Shown: piece by piece, positions 28,059-37,156 of the stretch
Layout of the letters: each line of letters begins with the position of its first letter
Numbering within the stretch: position 1 is the first letter of the stretch
Source of the DNA: CALHVX01 sp964640725
GTDB lineage: Bacteria > Pseudomonadota > Gammaproteobacteria > Pseudomonadales > Azotimanducaceae
Reading direction: 5' to 3'
DNA length: 64,000 bases
Assembly: GCA_964640725.1 (NCBI GenBank)
Contig: CAZXIJ010000006.1
Location: 105,426 to 169,425 of the forward strand
Made by a program: the position numbers and the translations under genes
Notes under the pieces: generated by a model
Seen by the model: only the letters and a program-made list of their open reading frames with translations
The model's database searches: none
What the model was told of the DNA's origin: nothing

Positions 28059-28763
28059 ATGAGCTATCTCTATCAGTATCTGTTGTTTCTGGCGCAGGCC
28101 GTCACGCTTGGGGGCGTCGCGTTGCTGCTCCTTGGGGCCCTGGCGGGGCTAAGTACCCGCCGCAGCCAGCCGGCACAGGGACACCTCAGCGCTCTCAAGG
28201 TGAACGACCAATTCGACGACCATCAGGACCTGCTGCGCAGCATGATGCTGGACAAGGCCGGCTACAAGCAGCTGCTCAAAGCCGAAACAAAGGCTGAAAA
28301 GGCCGCCAGCAAGGCTGATTCGAAGGCGGCAACGGACGCGATCAAAGCAGCCCCGGGGGGCGCGACTGACGTGTTGCCCGGGCGGCCACGGCTGTTCCTG
28401 CTCGATTTTAACGGCGACCTGGANNNNNNNNNNNNNNNNNNNNNNNNNNNNNNNNNNNNNNNNNNNNNNNNNNNNNNNNNNNNNNNNNNNNNNNNNNNNN
28501 NNNNNNNNNNNNNNNNNNNNNNNGGGCTGGTGGACGAGATCCTGACCAGCGACGACTACCTGATGGCGGCCTGCGCGGAGCGCGACGTATTCAAGCTGCG
28601 CTGGCGCGAAGATCGCAAGCCCCTCGACAAGCTGCTGGCCCGAGCTGAGAGCGCGCTGACGGCGTTGCCCCAGCGCTGGTTTCGGCGCAACGGCGGTCTG
28701 CCGCGCTCGGCCCACGATGCGACGACGACTTCTGCCCTGACTTCTCTGGAGCTGCGTTCATGA
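28059..28763 (+). CDS. sohB: Inner-membrane peptidase SohB, interrupted by an assembly gap
   Basis: SohB is an S49-family (SppA-like) inner-membrane protease. Residues 1-121 show the N-terminal membrane helix (LLFLAQAVTLGGVALLLLGALAG), a Lys/Ala-rich linker and the start of the protease fold (RPRLFLLDFNGDL). After 100 N the sequence resumes in frame at GLVDEILTSDDYLMAACAERDVFKLRW, typical of the SohB C-terminus. Family members are about 340 aa, so roughly 170-180 codons, including the catalytic Ser and Lys, are missing. The true gap is therefore larger than 100 bp. The stop overlaps acuI by ATGA. Confidence 0.85.
   Translation: MSYLYQYLLFLAQAVTLGGVALLLLGALAGLSTRRSQPAQGHLSALKVNDQFDDHQDLLRSMMLDKAGYKQLLKAETKAEKAASKADSKAATDAIKAAPGGATDVLPGRPRLFLLDFNGDLXXXXXXXXXXXXXXXXXXXXXXXXXXXXXXXXXXGLVDEILTSDDYLMAACAERDVFKLRWREDRKPLDKLLARAESALTALPQRWFRRNGGLPRSAHDATTTSALTSLELRS
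28424..28523. other. Assembly gap of 100 N inside sohB
   Basis: Exactly 100 N, the usual placeholder for unknown length. Comparison with normal SohB length suggests roughly 0.5 kb is absent, so downstream coordinates are offset from the real chromosome. Confidence 0.95.
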
Positions 28764-29752
28764 GCGATTTTTCTGCCTTTCAGGTACGGCGAACCGACGA
28801 CGGTTTTGAGCGTGACGTGGTTCGCCGCTCGGTCACCGATCTGCCGGACGGCGATGTGCTGATCGACGTTCGCTACTCGTCCCTGAACTACAAGGATGCT
28901 TTGTCTGCGACCGGCAACCCCGGCGTCACGCGCAACTTTCCGCACACGCCCGGCATCGACGCGTCCGGGGTGGTGGTAGAGAGCAGCGACCCTGCCTTCG
29001 CGCCCGGGCAATCGGTGGTGGTGATTGGCTTTGACCTGGGCATGGGGACCGCTGGCGGATTCGCCGAGCGGATTCGCGTGCCTGCCGGTTGGGTCGTCGC
29101 GCTGCCGGACGGGTTAACGCTGCGCAGCGCCATGGTGCTCGGCACGGCCGGATTTACCGCCGCGCTCTGTGTCGACAAGCTCCTCGCCGCAGGCCTGGCG
29201 CCCGGGCAGGGCCCCGTGCTGGTCACGGGCGCAACCGGCGGCGTCGGCAGCGTTGCCGTGCGCCTGTTGGCGCAGCTGGGATACGAGGTCGTCGCGGCGT
29301 CCGGCAAGGCGGAGCAGCACGCCTATCTGAAGGCGCTGGGCGCAACCTCGATTGTCGATCGCGACGGCGCTCGTTTTGGCATCGACAAGCCGATGCTGAA
29401 AGAAACCTACGCAGGCGTTGTCGACACGGTCGGCGGCGACACGCTGGTGACGGGCCTGAAAACCCTTCGCTACGGCGGCAGCCTGGCCGCCTGTGGGCTG
29501 GTGGAGTCGCCGGCGATCCATGCCACCGTGCTGCCCTTCATTCTGCGCCATGTGAATCTGCTGGGCATCGACTCGGTGCAGCTGCCGCTGACTGAAAAAG
29601 AGCGGATCTGGAACCGGCTGGCCGGCGAGTGGTCCCTGGACCTTGAACAGACCGTTACTGAACTGCAGCTCGACGACCTGGACGCTGCCATCGATCGCAT
29701 CCTGGGCGGCAACATGGTGGGCCGCGGGCTGGTGATGGTCCAGGGGGAGTAG
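28760..29752 (+). CDS. acuI: Acryloyl-CoA reductase-like zinc-free MDR oxidoreductase (AcuI/YhdH)
   Basis: A 330-aa medium-chain dehydrogenase/reductase of the YhdH/AcuI family, which reduces acryloyl-CoA to propionyl-CoA with NADPH and so detoxifies acrylate. Family features are SSLNYKDALSATGNPG, FPHTPGIDASGVV, the NADP loop VTGATGGVGSVAV, and YGGSLAACGLVE. Zinc-binding cysteines are absent, as expected. It is translationally coupled to sohB by a 4-bp overlap. The substrate in this organism is inferred from the family. Confidence 0.87.
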   Translation: MSDFSAFQVRRTDDGFERDVVRRSVTDLPDGDVLIDVRYSSLNYKDALSATGNPGVTRNFPHTPGIDASGVVVESSDPAFAPGQSVVVIGFDLGMGTAGGFAERIRVPAGWVVALPDGLTLRSAMVLGTAGFTAALCVDKLLAAGLAPGQGPVLVTGATGGVGSVAVRLLAQLGYEVVAASGKAEQHAYLKALGATSIVDRDGARFGIDKPMLKETYAGVVDTVGGDTLVTGLKTLRYGGSLAACGLVESPAIHATVLPFILRHVNLLGIDSVQLPLTEKERIWNRLAGEWSLDLEQTVTELQLDDLDAAIDRILGGNMVGRGLVMVQGE

Positions 29753-29756
29753 GGGC

Positions 29757-30950
29757 TCAGTCGCGGCGCAGCCGGGCCGACGGCGCGATCGGGCTCGGAT
29801 AGCGGAAGATCACCAGGTAGGTGTTGAATACCAGCGTCAGCACCGTCGCGCCCTGAATCACGTGAGCCGCTTCGACGCTCAGGAGCAGGGCGCTGCCCGC
29901 GACGTAGCTGACCAGCAGCGAAAACTCCGATGCCTGGCCCAGCCGGGTGCCCACTTCCCAGGCGGCGGCCCGGCTCTCTTTCTGGGCCAGCAGCGTAAGC
30001 GCAAAGGTCGGCGGCTTGGCCAGTACCAGCAGGCCGCCGAGCAGCAGGGTGGGCATCCACACTTCCAGCACCAGGGCGCCGTTGAGCCCGGCGCCGACGC
30101 CAAAGAAGAACAGCACCAGGAAGAAATCTCGCAACGGCCTTAAGTTGTCGACGATGTAGCCTGCGACGGGCGTCGCCGCCAGGGTCACGCCGGCGATCAG
30201 GGCGCCGATTTCCAAAGACAGGCCCGCCGCCTGGGCCGCGCTGGCCAGGCCCAGGCACCAGCCGATGGCCAGCAGGAACACAAATTCCGTGAAGGCATCA
30301 AAGCGCTTGAGCAGCGGCACCAGTACCCAGCGCACGCCTGCCCACGCAGCCAGGCCAAGCAACGGCAAGGTGCCAAGAGCGACGCCCAGACGGCCGCCCA
30401 GAGAGCTGCCGGCGGCGCCCTCAACGGCATCGCCGCCAGCGACCCCGGCCAGTACCAGCAACGCGATGATGGCCAGCAGGTCCTGAACCAGCAGCAGGCT
30501 GACCACCATCTCGCCAATGTGGCGATGGTGCAGCACCGTGGTCGGCAGCAGCTTGATGCCCATAATGGTGGAGCTGAAAGAGACCGCGACGCCCGTAATC
30601 AGCGCTTCTGCCACGGTAAACCCAAAGGCCAGCATGACGCCGGCGCCGATCGCAAAGAACGCAAGGGTGGTGATCAGCCCGGTGAGCAGGGACTGCCCGA
30701 GCATGTTCTTCAGGCGCGAGGGCCGCAGGTCCAGCCCTACCAGGAACAGCAGGAAGATGATGCCGATCTCGGCGATCTCGTCCAGCAGTGCCTGGTCTTT
30801 GACCCAGCCCAGCCCGTGCGGCCCCAGGAGTAGCCCCAGGGCGATGTAGGCGATGAGGAATGGCTGGCGCGTGAACAGGGCGGCTGCCGCCAGAACGGCG
30901 GCGCCGCTGAAGATCAGAAAGAAAGACTGAATAATGCCTGGTTCATGCAC
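29757..30950 (-). CDS. Kef-type monovalent cation/proton antiporter (CPA2), membrane domain only
   Basis: A 397-aa protein with about 11-12 membrane helices and CPA2 motifs (IAYIALGLLLGPHGLGW, EIGIIFLLFLVGLDL, TGVAVSFSSTIMGIKLL, LLVQDLLAI). It lacks the C-terminal RCK/TrkA-N domain of KefB/KefC. The start is GTG 30950, overlapping the DUF934 stop by 8 bp, so it is the last gene of a cysI-DUF934-kef transcript. The exact ion is unknown. It converges with acuI (4 bp between stops). Confidence 0.85.
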   Translation of the reverse strand: MHEPGIIQSFFLIFSGAAVLAAAALFTRQPFLIAYIALGLLLGPHGLGWVKDQALLDEIAEIGIIFLLFLVGLDLRPSRLKNMLGQSLLTGLITTLAFFAIGAGVMLAFGFTVAEALITGVAVSFSSTIMGIKLLPTTVLHHRHIGEMVVSLLLVQDLLAIIALLVLAGVAGGDAVEGAAGSSLGGRLGVALGTLPLLGLAAWAGVRWVLVPLLKRFDAFTEFVFLLAIGWCLGLASAAQAAGLSLEIGALIAGVTLAATPVAGYIVDNLRPLRDFFLVLFFFGVGAGLNGALVLEVWMPTLLLGGLLVLAKPPTFALTLLAQKESRAAAWEVGTRLGQASEFSLLVSYVAGSALLLSVEAAHVIQGATVLTLVFNTYLVIFRYPSPIAPSARLRRD

Positions 30951-31338
30951 CGCGTCTCGTTCGGCGGAAAGCCGGCTCCGGTTGCCCTGCGCTGGCCTGA
31001 TAGTAATCGCTGTGCGGGCTGAATGCGGCCTCGATTTGCGTGGCGCTGAATCGCTCGGGCAATACGGCGCTGTCGAAACGGCAGCGCTGCAGGTAGTGCA
31101 GCAGGTCCGGGATGATGTCGCCACAGGCTCGAAGCTCGCCCCGGTAGCCGTGTCGCTCCCGCAGCAGGACCGCCAGGGACAGGCCGCGGCCGTCGTTGAA
31201 CGCGGGAAAATCGATGGCGATGCCCGGCGCGCTCAGGTCGACGGTCTCGGGCTCCGCATCGACAGTCACGATCGGAAACGGGTTGTCGGCACCCGCAGCG
31301 GCGGCCTGGCCGCTGTTCAGATCAAGCAGCGTCGGCAT
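30943..31338 (-). CDS. DUF934 protein, CysI-associated
   Basis: A 131-aa protein with the DUF934 signature GIAIDFPAFNDGRGLSLAV, then LRERHGYRGELRACGD and LQRCRFDSAVL. DUF934 genes follow cysI in many proteobacteria and are assumed to support sulfite reduction, possibly electron supply or assembly; the function is unproven. ATG 31338 overlaps the cysI 3' end by 17 bp. Confidence 0.88.
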   Translation of the reverse strand: MPTLLDLNSGQAAAAGADNPFPIVTVDAEPETVDLSAPGIAIDFPAFNDGRGLSLAVLLRERHGYRGELRACGDIIPDLLHYLQRCRFDSAVLPERFSATQIEAAFSPHSDYYQASAGQPEPAFRRTRRGA

Positions 31339-32980
31339 ACAGCGGCTCCTTGAAAGGTTCGATGCCAATTCGTCGGTAGCACTCAAGGAATGTCTCGCCC
31401 TCGCTGCGGGCCCCCAGGTAGGTGTCGAGGATCGTCTCGATCACCGACACAACCTGAGCGCGCTCGAAAGAGGGGCCGACGATCTTGCCCAGCGTCGCGC
31501 CGCTGGCAGAGCTGCCGCCGATCGACACCTGGTAGAACTCCTTGCCCTTCTTGTCGACCCCGAGAATGCCGATATGGCCCACATGGTGATGGCCGCAGGC
31601 GTTCATGCAGCCGCTGATGTTCAGCTGCACAGGCCCCAGCTCGTACTGCTGCTGGTAGTCCTCGAAGCGCGATTGGATGGCTTCTGCCACGGGGATGGAT
31701 TTGGCGTTCGCCAGGGAGCAGTAGTCGCCGCCCGGGCAGCAGATCATGTCGTTCAGCAGGCGAGCGTTGGGGGTGCCGAGGCCGGCCTGCTCGGCGGCCT
31801 GCCAGAGCGCCAGGAGCGCGTCCTGCCGTACATCCGGCAGCACGAAGTTCTGTTTGTGGCTGATGCGGATCTCGCCGTGGCCAAAGGCCTCCGCCCAGTC
31901 TGCGACGGCGTCCATCTGTTCGTCGGAAATGTCGCCCGGCGGCACGCCAGTGGCCTTGGTCGACAGCACGACCGCTGCGTAGCCGGGCTGCCGGTGGGCG
32001 CGGACATTGTGGCGCATGAACCGCTCGAAGCCCGGATGAGCGAGCCGCTGCGAGGCCAGCTGGTCGGTGGCGTCGGTGACATCGGCGTAGGCGGGCGGTT
32101 GGAAGTACGCTTCTACGCGCGCGATCTCGTCTCCGGTCAGGGTACTGGCACTGCCCTGCAGGAGCGCCCACTCCGCCTCGACCTGCTCTGTGAACACATC
32201 GGCACCCAGGGCCCGGACCAGGATCTTGATGCGGGCCTTGTATTTGTTGTCGCGACGGCCGTAGCGGTTGTAGACCCGCATGATGGCTTCGAGGTAGGTC
32301 AGCAGGTCTGCGACGGGCAGGGCAGCGCGGATGAGCGTGCCCACCACCGGTGTGCGCCCCAACCCACCGCCGGCGAGCACGTCGAAGGTGATCTGGCCGG
32401 CCTTGTCCCGTGCAACTCGCAGGCCGATATCGTGCACCTCGACCGCGGCGCGGTCCTGTGCTGCGCCGGTGACGGCAATTTTGAACTTCCGAGGCAGCCA
32501 GTCGAACTCCGGGTGCGAGGTGGACCACTGGCGAATCAGCTCGCAGTAGGGCCGCGGATCCACCGTTTCGTCGTCAGCCACACCGGCAAATTCATCGGTC
32601 GTCACATTGCGGATGCAGTTGCCGCTGGTTTGGATAGCGTGCATGGAAACGTCGGCGAGCTCGGCCAGGATGTCCGGCACTTCCTGCAGCTCCGGCCAGT
32701 TGAACTGCATGTTCTGGCGGGTGCTCAGGTGACCGTAGCCGCGATCGTAGTGCCGGGCGATATGCGCAAGCTTGCGCAGCTGGGTGCTGTTGAGCGTGCC
32801 GTAGGGCACGGCGACGCGCAGCATCGGTGCCAGGCGCTGGATGTAGAGGCCGTTGCGCAGGCGCAGCTGCAGAAATTCGTTCTCGCTCAGCTGGCCGTCC
32901 AGATAGCGTTGGGTCTGGTCGCGATATTGCTCGACCCGCTCCTGGACAATCTGGCGGTCGAGCGCGTCGTACTGATACAT
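31322..32980 (-). CDS. cysI: Sulfite reductase, ferredoxin-type haemoprotein
   Basis: CysI reduces sulfite to sulfide with six electrons using coupled siroheme and 4Fe-4S. The 552-aa protein has the substrate-side HLSTRQNMQFNW and NCIRNVTTDEFAGV motifs and the cluster cysteines CCPGGDYCSLANAKS (about 414-420) and GCMNACGHHHVGHIG (about 457-461). This form (Pseudomonas CysI type) works without the CysJ flavoprotein found in enterics; no cysJ is seen here. ATG 32980 matches the family N-terminus (MYQYDALDRQIV). It heads an operon with DUF934 and kef. Confidence 0.94.
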   Translation of the reverse strand: MYQYDALDRQIVQERVEQYRDQTQRYLDGQLSENEFLQLRLRNGLYIQRLAPMLRVAVPYGTLNSTQLRKLAHIARHYDRGYGHLSTRQNMQFNWPELQEVPDILAELADVSMHAIQTSGNCIRNVTTDEFAGVADDETVDPRPYCELIRQWSTSHPEFDWLPRKFKIAVTGAAQDRAAVEVHDIGLRVARDKAGQITFDVLAGGGLGRTPVVGTLIRAALPVADLLTYLEAIMRVYNRYGRRDNKYKARIKILVRALGADVFTEQVEAEWALLQGSASTLTGDEIARVEAYFQPPAYADVTDATDQLASQRLAHPGFERFMRHNVRAHRQPGYAAVVLSTKATGVPPGDISDEQMDAVADWAEAFGHGEIRISHKQNFVLPDVRQDALLALWQAAEQAGLGTPNARLLNDMICCPGGDYCSLANAKSIPVAEAIQSRFEDYQQQYELGPVQLNISGCMNACGHHHVGHIGILGVDKKGKEFYQVSIGGSSASGATLGKIVGPSFERAQVVSVIETILDTYLGARSEGETFLECYRRIGIEPFKEPLYADAA

Positions 32981-33024
32981 GGCAATCCGGGACGTTGGGC
33001 GCAGGGCGCGGACCTTAGCACCCT

Positions 33025-33075
33025 CCAAAATGGCGGAAAACCTAAAAATTTGTCTATGGTTAGAACAACTTACGC
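33025..33075. promoter_or_regulatory. AT-rich segment upstream of cysI
   Basis: This part of the 182-bp cysI / small-gene divergent region is much richer in A and T than its surroundings (CCTAAAAATTTGTCTATGG). It lies 45-95 bp upstream of the cysI ATG, where an activator such as CysB, encoded at 41.8 kb, would bind. CysB sites are too loose to confirm by eye. Confidence 0.35.
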
Positions 33076-33094
33076 GAAACCGTGGCCTGTTTCG

Positions 33095-33129
33095 TTGTGC
33101 CTTTCGCGCGGAGTCAGTAGACTCCGCGC
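33095..33129 (+). promoter_or_regulatory. Promoter with a 10-bp perfect dyad over the -10
   Basis: TTGTGC (33095-33100), a 17-bp spacer and TAGACT (33118-33123) precede the small gene at 33163. The -10 sits in a perfect inverted repeat: GCGCGGAGTC (33106-33115), loop AGTA, GACTCCGCGC (33120-33129). The dyad could be an operator, or in RNA from upstream a stem-loop. There is no T tract after it. Confidence 0.5.
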
Positions 33130-33162
33130 CGCACCCTCCAGCCTGGACACGAGACCGTCACC

Positions 33163-33324
33163 ATGAGCGCGACCCACGATCAGAACGCGGCCCCCCGAAC
33201 TGCCGAGCAGGAACAGGAATCCGAGGCCGACAGCCGCGCCGATGCCAAGACGATCGTCGTGATGTTCGCCGCCCTGGTGCTGTTCGCCGTGCACTTTGCC
33301 TCGGGCTGGTCCTTCGACTTCTAG
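33163..33324 (+). CDS. Small single-pass membrane protein (53 aa)
   Basis: An open frame of 53 aa: a polar Ala/Glu/Asp-rich N-terminal half (SATHDQNAAPRTAEQEQESE) and one C-terminal hydrophobic helix (TIVVMFAALVLFAVHF) ending in GWSFDF. It has its own plausible promoter and dyad upstream and ends 19 bp before the convergent metH. No family was recognised. The clean architecture and promoter support a real gene, but there is no homology evidence available here. Confidence 0.55.
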   Translation: MSATHDQNAAPRTAEQEQESEADSRADAKTIVVMFAALVLFAVHFASGWSFDF

Positions 33325-33343
33325 CCGCTGCGGCCCTGCACCG

Positions 33344-36300
33344 TTACCGGTTCAGGCTTGGCCTGAGCAGTACCCCGGCGTGCTCCGACGAAATGCCTTT
33401 TCGATCGGCGTAGTCCAGGCACTGATCTGAGTCGATCGGGCCGAGACCAAAGTAGCGCGCTTGCGGGTGGGCGAAGTACCAGCCACTGACCGCCGCTGCC
33501 GGTGCCATCGCAAACTGGTCGGTCAGGGTGATGCCTGTGTGTCGCGTGGCATCCAACAGCTCGAACAGCGTCACCTTCTCGCTATGTTCCGGACAGGCCG
33601 GATACCCTGGCGCTGGCCGGATCCCCTGGTACTTCTCGGCAATCAACGCATTGTTGTCCAGGTCCTCATGGCTCGCGTAGCCCCACAGCTCCTTGCGCAC
33701 CCGCTGATGCGCGTACTCCGCAAACGCCTCGGCCAAGCGGTCTGCCAGCGCTTTGATCATGATCTGGCTGTAGTCGTCGTCCGGGTACTCGGCCAGGATC
33801 GCATCGATGCCATCCCCGGAGGTGACCGCGAAGCCACCCACATAGTCGGCTACCGGGGCCTCGGCAATGTAGTCCGCCAGGCACAGATTCGGTTCGCCTT
33901 CCGGTTTGATGCGCTGTTGACGCAGATGGTGCAGCCGCGTCTGCACGGTCTGCCGGCTGTCGTCGGTGTAGACCAGCAGGTCGTCGCCGTCGCGGTTGCA
34001 GGGCCAGATTCCGACCACGCCCCGCGCCTTTAGCCGGCCACCGTCCACCAGCCGCTGCAGCATCTGCTGAGCGTCCGCGAACAGGTCCCGGGCGCTTTCG
34101 CCCACGACATCGTCCTCCAGGATCTGCGGGTACTTGCCCGCCAGTTCCCAGGTCATGAAGAAGGGCGTCCAGTCGATCAGAGATACCAGCGTCGCCAGCG
34201 GAACCTCGATGGGGGTGATGCCCGGCTGTGCCGGCGCCACGGGCGCGTGCTCGCGATCGAAGGGGATGACGGGCTGATTGGCCCGGGCCTGTGCCAGGGT
34301 CAGGTAGCTTCGGTTCTGCGCCCGGGCCTCGGTCCGCTCGCGAATCACGTCGTACTCAGCGGCGACTTCCGCAGCGAAGGCATCGCGTTGCTCGTCCGAC
34401 AGCAGGGTGCTGGTCACGCTCACGCTCCGAGACGCGTCCGGAACGTACACGATCGGCGCATTGCCGTAGGCCGGCGCGATCCGGGCGGCCGTGTGGGCCT
34501 TCGAAGTGGTCGCGCCGCCGATCAGGAGCGGCGTGTTCATGCCGCGGCGCTGCATCTCTTCGGCCACGTATACCATCTCGTCCAGGGAAGGCGTGATCAG
34601 CCCTGACAGGCCAATCACGTCGGCGTTCTCGGCCTGGGCCGTGTCCAGAATCTTCTCCAGCGGCACCATCACGCCCAGGTCGATGACTTCGTAGTTGTTG
34701 CACTGAAGCACCACGCCAACGATGTTTTTGCCGATGTCGTGAACGTCGCCTTTGACCGTCGCCATGACGATTTTGCCCTTGCTTTCGGGCTTGTCGCCTT
34801 TCTCTGCCTCGATGAACGGTATCAGGTGTCCCACGGCCTGCTTCATAACGCGCGCGCTCTTGACGACCTGCGGCAGGAACATCTTGCCGGCGCCGAACAG
34901 GTCGCCGACGACGTTCATGCCGTCCATGAGCGGGCCTTCGATGACGTGGATCGGCCGATCGGCCGCCTGCCGGGCTTCCTCCGTGTCCTCAACGATGTGC
35001 TTGTTCAGCCCGTGCACCAGCGCGTGCTCGAGCCGGCCACGAACGTCCAGCTGGCGCCAGCTGTCATCGACGGCCTTGCCGGTTCGAGCCTGGCCGCTGT
35101 AGTCGCCGGCGATCTCCAGCAGTCGCTCTGTCGCATCCGGGCGACGGTTCAGCACCAGATCCTCGACCCGTTCCCGCAGCGCCGCAGGAATCTGCTCGTA
35201 GATGCCGAGCTGGCCGGCGTTGACAATGCCCATGCTGAGTCCGGCCTGGATCGCGTGATACAGAAAGACCGTGTGGATGGCTTCGCGAATCGGGTTGTTG
35301 CCCCGAAAGGAAAAAGACACGTTGCTGACGCCGCCGGAAATCTTGGCCCCGGGCAGGTTCTCCCGAATCCAGCGACAGGCCTCGATGAAATCGACGGCGT
35401 AGTTGCGATGCTCGTCGATGCCGGTGCCGATCGCGAAGATGTTGGGGTCGAAGATGATGTCTTCCGGCGGAAAGCCGACGGTTTCTGTCAGCAGCCGGTA
35501 AGCCCGCTCGCAGATTTCGGTCTTGCGCTCGAAGGTATCGGCCTGGCCGTCTTCGTCAAAGGCCATGATGACCACCGCAGCCCCGTAGTTCAGGCAGGTT
35601 CGGGCCAGTTCCAGGAACGGGCCTTCCCCTTCCTTCAGGCTCAGCGAGTTCACGACGCCTTTGCCCTGCACGCACTTCAGCCCGGCTTCGATCACCGGCC
35701 ATTTGCTGGAGTCGATCATGACGGGAACGCGACTGATATCGGGCTCGCTGGCCAGCAGATGCAGGAAGTGCACCATCGCCGCCTCGCTGTCGAGCAGCCC
35801 TTCGTCCATGTTGATGTCGATGATCTGCGCGCCGTTGTCGACCTGTTGCCGCGCCACGGCCAGCGCCTCGGCGTAGTCCCGTTCCCGGATAAGCCGGGCG
35901 AAACGGGCGCTGCCCGTGACATTGGTGCGCTCGCCGACGTTAACGAACAGGCTCTCGTCGGTGACCCGCAGGGGCTCGAGCCCGGTGAGCACCATGGCTC
36001 GATCCGGCTGTGGCAGCTGGCGCGGCGCCATGTCGGCCACCGCGTCGGCTATCGCCGCGATGTGTTCCGGGGTCGTGCCGCAGCAACCGCCGAGAATGTT
36101 CACGAGCCCGGCGCCGGCGAACTCTTTCAGGATGGCCGCCATTTCATCGGGCGTCTGGTCGTATTCGCCAAAGGCGTTCGGGAGCCCGGCGTTCGGGTGC
36201 GCGCTGACAGCGACCTCGGCGCTGCGGTGCAGGGCTTCGACGTAGGGCCGCAGCTGGGTCGCGCCCAGCGCACAGTTCAGACCGACCGAGAGGGGCCTTG

Positions 36301-37027
36301 CGTGCGCCAGGCTGTGCCAGAACGCCTCTGTGGTCTGTCCGCTGAGCGTTCGGCCGCTGGCGTCAGTAATGGTGCCCGACAGCATGAGGGGGATGCGCTG
36401 CCCCCGAACCCGTTCCTGATTCTTGACGGCAACGATGGCCGCTTTGGCGTTCAGCGTGTCAAACACGGTCTCGATGAGGATGAGGTCGGCACCGCCGGCC
36501 AGCAGTGCGGCAACGGCGACACTGTATTGCGTCACCAGCTCATCGAAGTGGATATTGCGGAATGCCGGGTCGTTGACGTCCGGCGACATGCTCGCGGTCC
36601 GGTTGGTGGGGCCGAGCACGCCGGCAACGTAGCGGGGCAGGGTGCCGCCGTGCTCGTTGCAGGCCTCCCGGGCGATCCGTGCAGCGGCGTGGTTCAGCGC
36701 TTCCACCTCGCTCTCGAGCCCGTAGTCGGCCTGGCCGACCGCAGTTGCGGTAAAGCTGTTGGTTTTGATGATCTGGGCGCCCACGGCGAGGTAACGGGCG
36801 TGACAGTGCTTGACGAGTTCAGGCTGGGTCAGACAGAGCGCGTCGTGGTTGCCCTTCAGGGGCATGTTGTGGGCGGCGAAGCGCTCGCCGCGATAGTCCT
36901 CTTCTGCCAGGCGCTCCCGCTGCAGGAGCGTGCCGTAAGCGCCGTCCAGGAGCACGATTTGCTGGCCCAGGGTTTCTTGCAGCGTCTGCTGGGCGTTGGG
37001 GGTTTGCCGGGCGGCAGATACGGTCAT
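33344..37027 (-). CDS. metH: Cobalamin-dependent methionine synthase
   Basis: MetH transfers a methyl group from methyl-THF via cobalamin to homocysteine. The 1227-aa protein has all four modules: a homocysteine-binding barrel (zinc cysteines in GGCCGTTPEHI), a pterin-binding barrel at about 345-640 (GERTNVTGSARFARLI), a B12 cap and B12 domain with axial His763 in GDVHDIGKN, and a C-terminal AdoMet-dependent reactivation domain (about 900-1227). A weak -10 (TAAACT on the minus strand, 37073-37078) lies upstream. I see no cobalamin or SAM riboswitch in the 192-bp gap to nfuA. Confidence 0.97.
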   Translation of the reverse strand: MTVSAARQTPNAQQTLQETLGQQIVLLDGAYGTLLQRERLAEEDYRGERFAAHNMPLKGNHDALCLTQPELVKHCHARYLAVGAQIIKTNSFTATAVGQADYGLESEVEALNHAAARIAREACNEHGGTLPRYVAGVLGPTNRTASMSPDVNDPAFRNIHFDELVTQYSVAVAALLAGGADLILIETVFDTLNAKAAIVAVKNQERVRGQRIPLMLSGTITDASGRTLSGQTTEAFWHSLAHARPLSVGLNCALGATQLRPYVEALHRSAEVAVSAHPNAGLPNAFGEYDQTPDEMAAILKEFAGAGLVNILGGCCGTTPEHIAAIADAVADMAPRQLPQPDRAMVLTGLEPLRVTDESLFVNVGERTNVTGSARFARLIRERDYAEALAVARQQVDNGAQIIDINMDEGLLDSEAAMVHFLHLLASEPDISRVPVMIDSSKWPVIEAGLKCVQGKGVVNSLSLKEGEGPFLELARTCLNYGAAVVIMAFDEDGQADTFERKTEICERAYRLLTETVGFPPEDIIFDPNIFAIGTGIDEHRNYAVDFIEACRWIRENLPGAKISGGVSNVSFSFRGNNPIREAIHTVFLYHAIQAGLSMGIVNAGQLGIYEQIPAALRERVEDLVLNRRPDATERLLEIAGDYSGQARTGKAVDDSWRQLDVRGRLEHALVHGLNKHIVEDTEEARQAADRPIHVIEGPLMDGMNVVGDLFGAGKMFLPQVVKSARVMKQAVGHLIPFIEAEKGDKPESKGKIVMATVKGDVHDIGKNIVGVVLQCNNYEVIDLGVMVPLEKILDTAQAENADVIGLSGLITPSLDEMVYVAEEMQRRGMNTPLLIGGATTSKAHTAARIAPAYGNAPIVYVPDASRSVSVTSTLLSDEQRDAFAAEVAAEYDVIRERTEARAQNRSYLTLAQARANQPVIPFDREHAPVAPAQPGITPIEVPLATLVSLIDWTPFFMTWELAGKYPQILEDDVVGESARDLFADAQQMLQRLVDGGRLKARGVVGIWPCNRDGDDLLVYTDDSRQTVQTRLHHLRQQRIKPEGEPNLCLADYIAEAPVADYVGGFAVTSGDGIDAILAEYPDDDYSQIMIKALADRLAEAFAEYAHQRVRKELWGYASHEDLDNNALIAEKYQGIRPAPGYPACPEHSEKVTLFELLDATRHTGITLTDQFAMAPAAAVSGWYFAHPQARYFGLGPIDSDQCLDYADRKGISSEHAGVLLRPSLNR

Positions 37028-37156
37028 GACGCAGCGGTCCTCGCTGGATGGGTTCGAAAGGGGGGAGGGCTCAGTTTATGGGTTTGTGCGGACCGGACCT
37101 TGAAGACGCCGCAAGGACAGTTGAGGCACGCTCATGGGCGCGCGCCCGGGGGCGAG

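Noticed and set aside
31196..33166. An open frame of 656 codons antisense to cysI
   Set aside because: A shadow of cysI and DUF934; no family motifs, and the real genes occupy the opposite strand in full.
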